Assembly (NCBI GenBank): GCA_003662305.1
Contig: QMXU01000061.1
Location: 1-6,347, forward strand
From: Candidatus Hecatellales archaeon
GTDB taxonomy: Archaea; Thermoproteota; Bathyarchaeia; Hecatellales; Hecatellaceae
Direction of reading: 5' to 3'
DNA: 6,347 nt
Part shown: positions 1 through 4,858 of the stretch, piece after piece
Layout of the letters: each line of letters begins with the position of its first letter
How positions within the stretch are numbered: position 1 is the stretch's first letter
Program-made: the position numbers and the translations under genes
Notes under the pieces: model-generated
The model's input: the letters and a program-made list of their open reading frames with translations, nothing else
Databases searched by the model: none
Told to the model about the DNA's origin: nothing

Positions 1-84
1 CCAGCCTACAAGACTGTTAGAGGTTGAAGAGCGGATGGCATGGTAAGCCTCTCCAAGCCTGCTAGCCTACAGCATTCCATGAAA

Positions 85-94
85 ACTCTATTAT
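85..94 (+). promoter_or_regulatory. TATA-like box ahead of aspS
   Basis: The AT-rich stretch ctattatga lies about 25 bases before the ATG at 114, the usual archaeal TATA-to-start-site distance. That fits a leaderless aspS mRNA beginning at or near 114. No Shine-Dalgarno sequence precedes the ATG at 93 or at 114. Positions 1-84 contain no gene I can support. Confidence 0.35.
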
Positions 95-113
95 GAATGT
101 TTTTGAGCTAATT

Positions 114-1454
114 ATGGGGGCGCGAATATTGGAAAACTTGGACAAGCTGGAGGACTGGCGTAGAACCCACTACACCTCTGAGATTACTCCTGAAATGGCT
201 GGGGAAACGGTAACGGTTTTCGGCTGGGTTCACGCCATCCGGGACCTCGGAGGAATAAAGTTTATCCTGCTCGCCGATAGAGAGGAAACCGTCCAGGTAA
301 CTATCCCCGTCAAGAAGGCCAGCCCGCAGCTCCTTGAGAAGGTTGAGAAACTGAAAAAGCAGTGCGTGGTAGGGGTTAAAGGCAAGGTGAGAGCCTACGA
401 GAAGGCTCACAGAGGCGTAGAGCTTATCCCCGACGAAATAAAGATTCTTGGGGTTGCCGAGCACCCTCTAGACCTAGACCCAACGGGCAGAATTCCAGCG
501 GACTTGGATGTCAGGCTTAACGCTAGGATTCTGGACCTTCGGAGGCCTGAAGGCCTGGCCATCTTCAAGGTTAACCATCACGTGCTAAGGGCTGTGAGAG
601 ACTTCCTGGAGGGAGAAGGCTTCCTCGAAGTTCAAACCCCGAAAATAATTGCCACAGCCACGGAGGGTGGAGCAGCCCTTTTCCCCGTGGTATACTTCGA
701 CCGGGAGGCTTTCCTAGCTCAAAGCCCCCAGCTTTACAAGGAGCAGTTAACCTCGGTTTTCGAGAGAGTTTACGAGATTGCCTCCTATTTTAGGGCTGAA
801 GAGTCTAGGACGGTGAGGCATGTAGCGGAGTTCGTCTCCATAGATATTGAAGCAGCCTTCATGAACGTTGAAGATGTGGTCAACCTTTTGGAGAAGCTTA
901 TAGTTTACGTGGTTTCCTATGTTAAAGCGAAATGCAGCGGAGAGCTGAAAGTTTTAAAGGCGGATTTAAAGGTTCCTGAGACACCTTTCAAACGCTACAC
1001 CTACGACGAGGTTTTAGAGCTTCTGGCCGATAGGGGGGTGAAGATTCCTTGGGGTGAAGACATACCTACCTCCGGCCTCAGAGTGCTGGGAGAGCTTCAC
1101 CCTGAAACGTACTATTTCATACTGGACTGGCCTACCGAGTCTAAACCATTCTATATTAAGCCCAGAGACAGCAACCCAAAGCTGTGCGAAGCCTTCGACC
1201 TCATGTATGAAATGCTTGAACTGGCCTCGGGAGGAACTAGAATTCACAGCAAAGACCTGCTCGTGGAAAGGCTGAAAAGCCAGGGTTTAACTCCTGAAAG
1301 CTTCAAGCATCATCTACGCGTTTTCGACTATGGTATGCCTCCTCATGCCGGGTGGGGCCTAGGCCTGAACAGGCTTGTTATGGCCCTGACACGGCGGGGA
1401 AACATTCGTGAGTGTATTCTGTTCCCGAGAGACCGTGACAGGCTTACACCATGA
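114..1454 (+). CDS. aspS: Aspartyl-tRNA synthetase, archaeal type (class II)
   Basis: Charges tRNA-Asp (possibly also tRNA-Asn) with aspartate in the cytoplasm, using ATP. The N-terminal OB-fold anticodon-binding domain covers about residues 30-115 (GWVHAIRDLGGIKF), followed by the class II catalytic core. Visible core elements are motif 1 near GFLEVQTPK (169-177), the flipping-loop sequence IIATATEGG, aspartate-pocket QSPQLYK (203-209), motif 2 FRAEE...RH (226-236) and motif 3 GLGLNRL (415-421) with the archaeal C-terminus LFPRDRDRLTP. The family is about 430-440 residues; this one is 446 from ATG 114. An in-frame ATG at 93 would add seven residues. TTG at 129 or 138 is also possible, because family members usually begin just before RTHYTSEI. 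I prefer 114 because a TATA-like box sits about 25 bases upstream. His40 occupies the OB-fold site that separates discriminating from non-discriminating enzymes. Motif 3 has Asn where Glu or Asp is usual. Confidence 0.95.
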   Translation: MGARILENLDKLEDWRRTHYTSEITPEMAGETVTVFGWVHAIRDLGGIKFILLADREETVQVTIPVKKASPQLLEKVEKLKKQCVVGVKGKVRAYEKAHRGVELIPDEIKILGVAEHPLDLDPTGRIPADLDVRLNARILDLRRPEGLAIFKVNHHVLRAVRDFLEGEGFLEVQTPKIIATATEGGAALFPVVYFDREAFLAQSPQLYKEQLTSVFERVYEIASYFRAEESRTVRHVAEFVSIDIEAAFMNVEDVVNLLEKLIVYVVSYVKAKCSGELKVLKADLKVPETPFKRYTYDEVLELLADRGVKIPWGEDIPTSGLRVLGELHPETYYFILDWPTESKPFYIKPRDSNPKLCEAFDLMYEMLELASGGTRIHSKDLLVERLKSQGLTPESFKHHLRVFDYGMPPHAGWGLGLNRLVMALTRRGNIRECILFPRDRDRLTP

Positions 1455-1457
1455 ACA

Positions 1458-1476
1458 AGTGGAAGCCGCTTTCACT
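1458..1476 (+). repeat. Hairpin just after aspS
   Basis: AGTGGAAG and CTTTCACT pair over eight positions, one of them a G-U wobble, around a CCG loop, four bases after the aspS stop. No T-run follows, so it is not a standard archaeal terminator. It could stabilise or mark the mRNA 3' end. Chance is not excluded. Confidence 0.3.
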
Positions 1477-1502
1477 GTGAGGAAATCTTCAAGGAAGGAT
1501 AG

Positions 1503-1537
1503 TTAATATACGGGGAAGTGCTCATTATAGTAGGTGA
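1503..1537 (+). promoter_or_regulatory. TATA-like box and Shine-Dalgarno site for the RAM-domain gene
   Basis: ttaatata at 1503-1510 is a good archaeal TATA box and would place transcription start near 1530. AGGTGA at 1532-1537 matches the archaeal Shine-Dalgarno core and lies seven bases before a TTG at 1545. Together they favour the TTG over the upstream in-frame GTG at 1518, which has only GGGGAA two bases away. Confidence 0.45.
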
Positions 1538-1544
1538 AGCCCGC

Positions 1545-1811
1545 TTGTCTGAGCTTACTCCTTTTAAGAAGAGAGCATACTTGCTTGTGGAGGTTGAACC
1601 TGGAAGGGAAGCGGAGTTCATCCGCAGATTGGAGGAAATGGATAAAATAGTGAACACGGACTTCGTCCACGGCGAATACGACATAGTCGCTGTCCTAGAG
1701 GGAGATTGGAGGGAAATAGACCAGACGATAATCGCCGTGAGAAAGCTTCCAGGACTCCGCAAAACGGTAACCCTCACAGTCTTCGACCTACCCCTAAAAG
1801 CCCTCGAATAA
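1545..1811 (+). CDS. Stand-alone Lrp/AsnC ligand-binding (RAM) domain protein
   Basis: A small (88-residue) single-domain protein of the Lrp/AsnC C-terminal (AsnC_trans_reg) family. The pattern AYLLVEVEPGREAEFIRRLEEMDKI, then VHGEYDIVAVLEG, then TIIAVRKLPGLRKTVTLTVF gives the beta-alpha-beta-beta-alpha-beta order of the RAM fold. There is no helix-turn-helix domain, so it is unlikely to bind DNA alone. Such proteins form oligomers that bind amino acids or effectors and may modulate full-length Lrp partners. It lies 90 bases after aspS in the same direction but seems to have its own promoter. I chose the TTG at 1545 for its Shine-Dalgarno site; the GTG at 1518 would add nine residues that do not belong to the domain. 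The ligand cannot be told from the sequence. Confidence 0.85.
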   Translation: MSELTPFKKRAYLLVEVEPGREAEFIRRLEEMDKIVNTDFVHGEYDIVAVLEGDWREIDQTIIAVRKLPGLRKTVTLTVFDLPLKALE

Positions 1812-1821
1812 ACCCCCTACC

Positions 1822-1832
1822 TAATTTTTTAA
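1822..1832 (+). terminator. Oligo-T terminator after the RAM-domain gene
   Basis: Six consecutive T residues (1825-1830) begin 14 bases after the stop codon, in the short gap between two convergent genes. This is the usual archaeal form of intrinsic terminator. Confidence 0.5.
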
Positions 1833-1843
1833 GGCGTGTCAGC

Positions 1844-2125
1844 TTAAGAGACTATTTTTATGATTGTTTTTGTTTGGGTGGTGGTTGTTTCCCCTTGCAA
1901 GGAGGCTTTTTCTTCGGGTAGTGGCATATCTATCAGCCACTTGTCCTTTTCAAGCCGTAAAAATTGTATCGTTTCGCCTCTATCGTTTTCAAACCCTATG
2001 AAGCCCTCTTCAAATTCTTCGATCGTCGGGAAAGCGTCTATTTCCCTTAAAGCCTCCTCAACCGTGATAGAGCTCGGACGATCGTAAGGAATATCCTTTT
2101 GCGGTGTGTTAATGTAAAATTTCAT
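1844..2125 (-). CDS. Hypothetical acidic 93-residue protein
   Basis: I do not recognise this protein. It starts with a short strand (MKFYINTP), then a helical, acidic stretch (TVEEALREIDAF, TIEEFEEG), then strands (FIGFENDRGETIQFLRLEKDKWLIDMPLP), and ends in a Thr/Lys-rich tail (TTTTQTKT). The alternating pattern and single-domain size resemble small alpha/beta proteins of the immunity-protein type, but no toxin gene is next to it and I do not assign it. The ATG is supported by AGGGG seven bases upstream and a TATA-like box further out. The coding sense is this strand: the antisense frame is Ser-rich low-complexity. The gene is more AT-rich than its neighbours, which could mean later acquisition. 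It converges on the RAM-domain gene with a 32-base gap. Confidence 0.65.
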   Translation of the reverse strand: MKFYINTPQKDIPYDRPSSITVEEALREIDAFPTIEEFEEGFIGFENDRGETIQFLRLEKDKWLIDMPLPEEKASLQGETTTTQTKTIIKIVS

Positions 2126-2132
2126 TTTTCTT

Positions 2133-2165
2133 CCCCTATTAACAATAAGACCCTTTACTATTTAC
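2133..2165 (-). promoter_or_regulatory. TATA-like box and ribosome site for the 93-residue protein
   Basis: On the minus strand GTAAATAGTAAAG (2165-2153) is TATA-like, and AGGGG (2137-2133) lies seven bases before the ATG at 2125. The rest of the spacer up to the tRNA (about 2166-2325) is AT-rich and holds no gene or RNA that I can support. Confidence 0.4.
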
Positions 2166-2325
2166 ATGTTGGGGAGTCTAGTTGGAAGCTTCCTCAGCTT
2201 TCTAAGTTTCTCTCTTTCTTGGCTTCTTAAGTTTCCATTCCCGTAAGTGTGAATGTATGGAAAAATAATTTCCCAGAAATATGAGAAAAGCTCAAAAATA
2301 AACGATTTTAGCGAATAAAATCTGG

Positions 2326-2341
2326 AAAAAGGAAAGAAAAA
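2326..2341 (-). terminator. Oligo-T terminators after tRNA-Tyr
   Basis: Read on the minus strand, two T5 runs (2341-2337 and 2330-2326), separated by a pyrimidine-rich stretch, begin 11 bases after the encoded CCA end. This is typical for archaeal tRNA transcripts. Confidence 0.55.
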
Positions 2342-2351
2342 GGCTTATTTT

Positions 2352-2474
2352 TGGTCCCGCGGGCAGGAGTTGAACCTGCGACCAATCGGTTTCTGTTGCC
2401 TGGAAGGCTGTTTGAGGCTCGCCTTTGAGGCGGGTTCTACAGCCGACCGCTCTTCCAGGCTGAGCTACCGCGGG
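2352..2474 (-). tRNA. tRNA-Tyr (GTA) with a 46-base intron and encoded CCA
   Basis: All arms can be paired by eye. The acceptor stem CCCGCGG pairs with CCGCGGG and is followed by A73 and an encoded CCA (2354-2352). U8 and A9 are in place, and the D stem is GCTC/GAGC with GG in the loop. The anticodon stem GTCGG/CCGAT carries loop CTGTAG|A with anticodon GTA at 2440-2438. The variable loop has five bases and the T arm is GCAGG-TTCAACT-CCTGC. The C1-G72 pair with A73 is the archaeal tyrosine identity set, agreeing with the anticodon. The intron interrupts the gene at the canonical position between 37 and 38. Mature length is 77 bases including CCA. Confidence 0.96.
2391..2436 (-). other. Intron of tRNA-Tyr (position 37/38)
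   Basis: The boundaries follow from a bulge-helix-bulge. Exon bases 32-35 (CTGT) pair with ACAG near the intron 3' end, leaving three-base bulges A-G^A and A-A^A on either side, to be cut by the splicing endonuclease. The next two intron positions on the far side of the central helix do not pair (A-A, C-C), so it is a relaxed form. Inside, CGCC-TCAAA-GGCG and GCCT-TCC-AGGC can form two small hairpins. Intron bases 31-39 (CTTCCAGGC) are also a perfect complement of the D-arm sequence GCCTGGAAG. The intron is too short for a homing endonuclease, and I see no C/D boxes. Confidence 0.85.
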
Positions 2475-2500
2475 CCATCTAGCATTTTTGCTTGTGTGGG

Positions 2501-2516
2501 ATATTAATCTTTTTTT
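2501..2516 (-). promoter_or_regulatory. Promoter of tRNA-Tyr
   Basis: On the minus strand AAAAAAAG followed by ATTAATAT forms a purine-rich BRE-like element and TATA box, centred about 31 bases before the first base of the tRNA. That places the start site a few bases upstream of the mature 5' end. Confidence 0.6.
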
Positions 2517-2529
2517 CCTGTTTTGGGGG

Positions 2530-2571
2530 TTTAAGTTTTATTAGGCTGTTCTGCGTATTAGGTCAGAGGTG
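2530..2571 (+). promoter_or_regulatory. TATA-like box and Shine-Dalgarno site for the lipoyl-like gene
   Basis: TTTAAGTTTTATTA (2530-2543) is a TATA-like element pointing to a start site near 2563. AGAGGTG (2565-2571) is a strong Shine-Dalgarno match seven bases before an in-frame TTG at 2579. The divergent tRNA promoter lies only about 20 bases away. Confidence 0.45.
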
Positions 2572-2578
2572 GCTGGGC

Positions 2579-2881
2579 TTGGTCTGGCTTGCCTCCGGGG
2601 AGTTCATCAAGTATCTTTACATGCCTAAGGTTGAAATTAAGTCTTTGAAGCCTAAGAGTAAGATGACGGTTTTAGCCTGGCTTAAGGATGAAGGCGAAAT
2701 CTTCGTTAGGCTGGAGCCTATTCTCTACGTGAAAACTGATGTTGGAGTTGTGGAGGTTAAGGCTCCTCAGACGGGGGTTTTACAGAAGAAGTTGGTGGAT
2801 GAGGGTGCAGCCATCACAGTCGGCCAGCCTCTCGCCATCTTCACGGAGCCAGGGGAGAGAGTGCGGTTCTACGGCGGGTAA
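2579..2881 (+). CDS. Small lipoyl/biotinyl-type domain protein lacking the modified lysine
   Basis: A single lipoyl/biotinyl (hammerhead barrel) domain, like those that carry lipoate or biotin in 2-oxoacid dehydrogenases and carboxylases. From the ATG at 2621 it reads MPKVEIKSL, then WLKDEGEIFVRLEPILYVKTD, then VEVKAPQTGVLQKKLVDEGAAITVGQPLAIF, the standard two-repeat pattern. The hairpin that should read TDK (lipoyl) or MKM (biotinyl) is TDV, so the usual acceptor lysine is absent; Lys38, three residues before the expected site, is the nearest. The domain begins at the ATG, but no ribosome site precedes it, whereas TTG 2579 has an excellent one and adds 14 residues. I use the TTG with caution. 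No dehydrogenase or carboxylase gene is nearby. Its last 13 bases overlap the convergent DUF1847 gene. Function unknown; it could be structural or regulatory. Confidence 0.8.
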   Translation: MVWLASGEFIKYLYMPKVEIKSLKPKSKMTVLAWLKDEGEIFVRLEPILYVKTDVGVVEVKAPQTGVLQKKLVDEGAAITVGQPLAIFTEPGERVRFYGG

Positions 2882-3504
2882 ATAAGCCTCCTATGGTAGG
2901 AGGTGTAGAAGGCTATCAGCGGGTTATGGCCTGTAACCCTGTCCTTCACGATTAGGGTTGTCACCGGAGCCTTCGAATATCTGCAGAAAAGGGCGTCATG
3001 GCCCACGCACAGGCCTACCAGGATGTTAAGCTGTGTTCCAGCCCTGTTAAGAAGTTCAGCTTGAAGTATGGGATTACAGGCTGGGTCAAATTCCTCACGC
3101 ATTCTTACCTCTCTTCCCAGTCCAAGCTCAGCCTTGTCTATGCTTCCACACTTGCAGCATACTGAATAGACTTGGAAGCCCCACCTCTCGAAAAGGCTGG
3201 AGACTTCCTCGGCTTCCTTGCTTAGGCCTACGCAGAAGGCAATTCCAACCTTTGAGGCCTCCAGCCTTTTCGCAAGTTCCAGGGTTTCCCTGATTCGGGG
3301 CCACCTCATGTAGCCCTCCTTCTCAACGCTGACCGAAGCCCTGTAAAGCCTCTTGTTTTCTTGCGAACGGTAATGTTCCACCAGAAATTTAGCTAGGTCG
3401 GGGAAAGCCTTCATAGGGCAGGTTTCAGGTAGAAGCTCCTGTTTCAGCTCTCCTCTAAGACACAGTTTCACCTGGCATTTAGCGCAGTTGAACTTTAAAG
3501 CCAG
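2869..3504 (-). CDS. DUF1847 (COG4887) cysteine-rich metal-binding protein, probable CTG start
   Basis: Matches the DUF1847 family, predicted metal-binding proteins of unknown function found in anaerobes. Family landmarks, numbered from the CTG, are CAKCQVKLC (C7, C10, C15), PETCPMK (C29), VGIAFCVGL (C91), VCCKCGS (116-119), ACNPILQAELLN (C143), GLCVGHDALFC (166-174) and a C-terminal VKDRVTGHNPLIAFYT. Starting at the first canonical codon (GTG, 3471) would remove the first CxxC, which belongs to the family's N-terminal cysteine cluster. The frame stays open upstream to a TGA at 3511-3513 with no ATG, GTG or TTG. A CTG at 3504-3502, with GGGGG ten bases upstream, is the best start and gives 211 residues. 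The alternative is a one-base sequencing error joining it to the ATG at 3514. It follows the UPF0280 gene on the same strand. Confidence 0.85.
   Translation of the reverse strand: MALKFNCAKCQVKLCLRGELKQELLPETCPMKAFPDLAKFLVEHYRSQENKRLYRASVSVEKEGYMRWPRIRETLELAKRLEASKVGIAFCVGLSKEAEEVSSLFERWGFQVYSVCCKCGSIDKAELGLGREVRMREEFDPACNPILQAELLNRAGTQLNILVGLCVGHDALFCRYSKAPVTTLIVKDRVTGHNPLIAFYTSYHRRLIYPP
2887..2903. repeat. Perfect 7-bp inverted repeat after the lipoyl-like gene
   Basis: CCTCCTA-TGG-TAGGAGG forms a perfect seven-pair stem with a three-base loop, five bases after the lipoyl-like gene's stop and inside the end of the convergent DUF1847 gene. No T-run follows on the plus strand. It may mark the 3' end of the plus-strand message, but it also codes for the DUF1847 C-terminus. 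Confidence 0.3.
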
Positions 3505-3514
3505 CTTGAATCAT

Positions 3515-3520
3515 CCCCCT
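3515..3520 (-). promoter_or_regulatory. Ribosome site supporting the CTG start of the DUF1847 gene
   Basis: AGGGGG on the minus strand lies ten bases before the CTG at 3504, the same spacing as GGGAGG before the UPF0280 GTG. It abuts an out-of-frame ATG at 3514 that opens only an 11-codon frame, so it is too close to serve that ATG. Confidence 0.4.
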
Positions 3521-3561
3521 TTCAACCGTCACGCTTACAGTAAGGTAAGGTTTCCTCAGCC

Positions 3562-4440
3562 TTAAAGGGCTATCTGACGGAGGCTTCCGTCCTCAACGGC
3601 TGCAACGTCTTCGGGAGTCATGGCGAAAACGTCTTCAACCACGATTATTCCGCCTTTAAGGAGGCTGCGGCTTCTCAGCTCTTCAGCTTTCCTGACGCCG
3701 TTTCTCACGGCTTCAACCTTGTCTTTCAGGCTAAGCCTTCCAACCTTGTAGGTGACAAACTGGCCTTTCAGGTCTGTTAGGGGGTCCAGCTCTTCAGCCA
3801 GCCTCCGGATTACAGGCGGGTTTTTGGCGGTGGAGGCGTTTCCAAGGATGGTTGAGCAGGCGTCTGCCAGGGCGCCTGTCGGGGCTAAGGCTACGGCGGC
3901 GCTGGCTATCCCCTTAGTGAAGCCCATTCCCCCGATTCCGCTTGTTGCAATCCCGCCGATTCCGCTGCGGTTGTCCACTTCAACGGTGAAGCTGCATTTC
4001 AACGCCTTGACAGACTTTTTCACTCCTACCCTGGCTGAGGCGCCGTTGGAGACTTTAACGGAGATGTCACCCCTGTTCTCGACTACCACCTTCTCGGCGC
4101 CCTCTATGCTGGCTGCTTCAGCCGCCACATCCGATATGGCTCCTGCGACAGCAGCCATGGGGGTTAGCGTTCCACCATCCACGTTCTGGCAGGCTTCAAC
4201 CATGAGCCTTACAACCATCGGATATTTTTCAGCCTCGATTTCTGAGGCCGGCCTCTTCAGTTCTCCCCAGAACTTTGAGATTTCGCAGAGGGCTTGAACA
4301 GCCTGCTCCACACCTTTAAGGGCTGCCCTCAGAAGAGGCTTTCCTTCCGCTTCGGCGATCACCACCAGCCGCATGGGGCCTAAGTCTACGGTTAAGCCTT
4401 TCCCGCTGGGTTGGATGGTGGAGGACCAGTCAGCCCACAC
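3562..4440 (-). CDS. UPF0280 family protein (COG2122, ApbE-like superfamily)
   Basis: A 292-residue member of UPF0280/COG2122, distantly related to the FAD:protein FMN transferase ApbE. Family motifs are present: DGGTLTPMAAVAGAISD (88-104), VVVENRGDISVKV (118-130), GIGGIATSGIGGMGFTKGIAS (160-180) and ALADACSTILGNA (190-202). The later LDPLTDLKGQFVTYKVG segment resembles UPF0280 domains of proteins annotated as 6-hydroxynicotinate reductase. COG2122 (MA1715) was linked genetically to homocysteine synthesis from sulfide in Methanosarcina acetivorans, but its biochemical role is not settled. The GTG start is supported by GGGAGG ten bases upstream. The gene overlaps the ferredoxin-like gene by 11 bases, so the two are translationally coupled and probably work together, with the iron-sulfur partner as electron carrier or cofactor donor. 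The family call is confident; the reaction is not. Confidence 0.9.
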   Translation of the reverse strand: MWADWSSTIQPSGKGLTVDLGPMRLVVIAEAEGKPLLRAALKGVEQAVQALCEISKFWGELKRPASEIEAEKYPMVVRLMVEACQNVDGGTLTPMAAVAGAISDVAAEAASIEGAEKVVVENRGDISVKVSNGASARVGVKKSVKALKCSFTVEVDNRSGIGGIATSGIGGMGFTKGIASAAVALAPTGALADACSTILGNASTAKNPPVIRRLAEELDPLTDLKGQFVTYKVGRLSLKDKVEAVRNGVRKAEELRSRSLLKGGIIVVEDVFAMTPEDVAAVEDGSLRQIAL

Positions 4441-4858
4441 GCTCGGTTTTCCTCCCTTTCAGGGCTTCCCTAAGCTTTTTCACGGCGTGGAGGTGGCCTC
4501 CTATGCCCGTGGCGAGAGGCCTGCTTAGAACCTGCTCTTTCACGACTTCCCCCGGTTTCACCGGCTTCCTCCGTGGGACAACAAGCGGGGCTGCAAGCTG
4601 GATTTCTCCTTTAACGTTCACATAGCGTCTGCAGGCTCCCAGGTAGCTTTCAGGAATTTCACATTCGACTGGGCAGTTAAAGCATTTGGCTGTGCTGGGT
4701 TTAGCTCCTTCCCGGACGGCTACGGCTTCCGCAGGGCATATCCTAGCGCACAGGGTGCATGCCACGCAGGCTTCTCCTATCTTGGCCTTTCCGTTTTCAA
4801 GCTTTATGGCCTTGCTAGGGCAGTTTCTAACGCATATTCCGCAGCCGGTGCACTTGGC
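4430..4858 (-). CDS. Two-cluster [4Fe-4S] ferredoxin-like protein, 5' end missing
   Basis: The open frame encodes 142 residues. It begins AKCTGCGICVRNCP and continues ACVACTLCARICP, two complete CxxCxxCxxxCP motifs that bind two [4Fe-4S] clusters. After that come CFNCPVECE and LGACRRY, a third Cys group perhaps binding another metal, then PLVVPRRKP and a basic C-terminal helix. A TAA (4861-4859) stands directly before the first alanine, and no ATG, GTG or TTG occurs before a GTG at 4765, which would cut the first cluster off. The true N-terminus has therefore been lost at the junction with the aldehyde dehydrogenase fragment. The Cys group and GACRRY region resemble, from memory, the N-terminal half of ferredoxin-UPF0280 fusions called 6-hydroxynicotinate reductase. 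It overlaps the UPF0280 gene by 11 bases. Redox partner role inferred. Confidence 0.85.
   Translation of the reverse strand, partial: AKCTGCGICVRNCPSKAIKLENGKAKIGEACVACTLCARICPAEAVAVREGAKPSTAKCFNCPVECEIPESYLGACRRYVNVKGEIQLAAPLVVPRRKPVKPGEVVKEQVLSRPLATGIGGHLHAVKKLREALKGRKTERVG
4451..4456 (-). promoter_or_regulatory. Ribosome site for the UPF0280 GTG start
   Basis: GGGAGG on the minus strand, ten bases before the GTG at 4440, lies inside the end of the ferredoxin-like gene. It decides the start of the UPF0280 protein and points to coupled translation. Confidence 0.6.

Noticed and set aside
1..92. Possible tail of an upstream plus-strand gene ending at 44-46, and a short minus-strand frame
   Set aside because: Only about 14 and 23 codons are visible, with no recognisable sequence, so neither can be supported.
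1860..2087. 75-codon open frame on the plus strand
   Set aside because: It is antisense to the 93-residue protein, Ser-rich, with no ribosome site; the minus-strand reading has balanced charge and a fold pattern.
2126..2351. A C/D-box or other small RNA in the AT-rich spacer before the tRNA
   Set aside because: I see no paired C and D boxes, and only a weak GGAAA/TTTCC stem near 2259-2273, which AT-rich sequence gives by chance.
2391..2436. Guide-RNA function of the tRNA intron, as in the archaeal tRNA-Trp intron
   Set aside because: No C (RUGAUGA) or D (CUGA) box is present in the 46 bases, so the complementarity to the D arm cannot be a standard C/D guide.
3534..3544. Palindrome CTTACAGTAAG between the UPF0280 and DUF1847 genes
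   Set aside because: Five-base arms with one central base are too short to separate from chance, and no second copy marks it as an operator.
3752..4297. 181-codon open frame on the plus strand
   Set aside because: It is antisense to the UPF0280 gene, which has clear family motifs; the plus-strand translation is low-complexity and rich in Ser, Ala, Thr and Pro.
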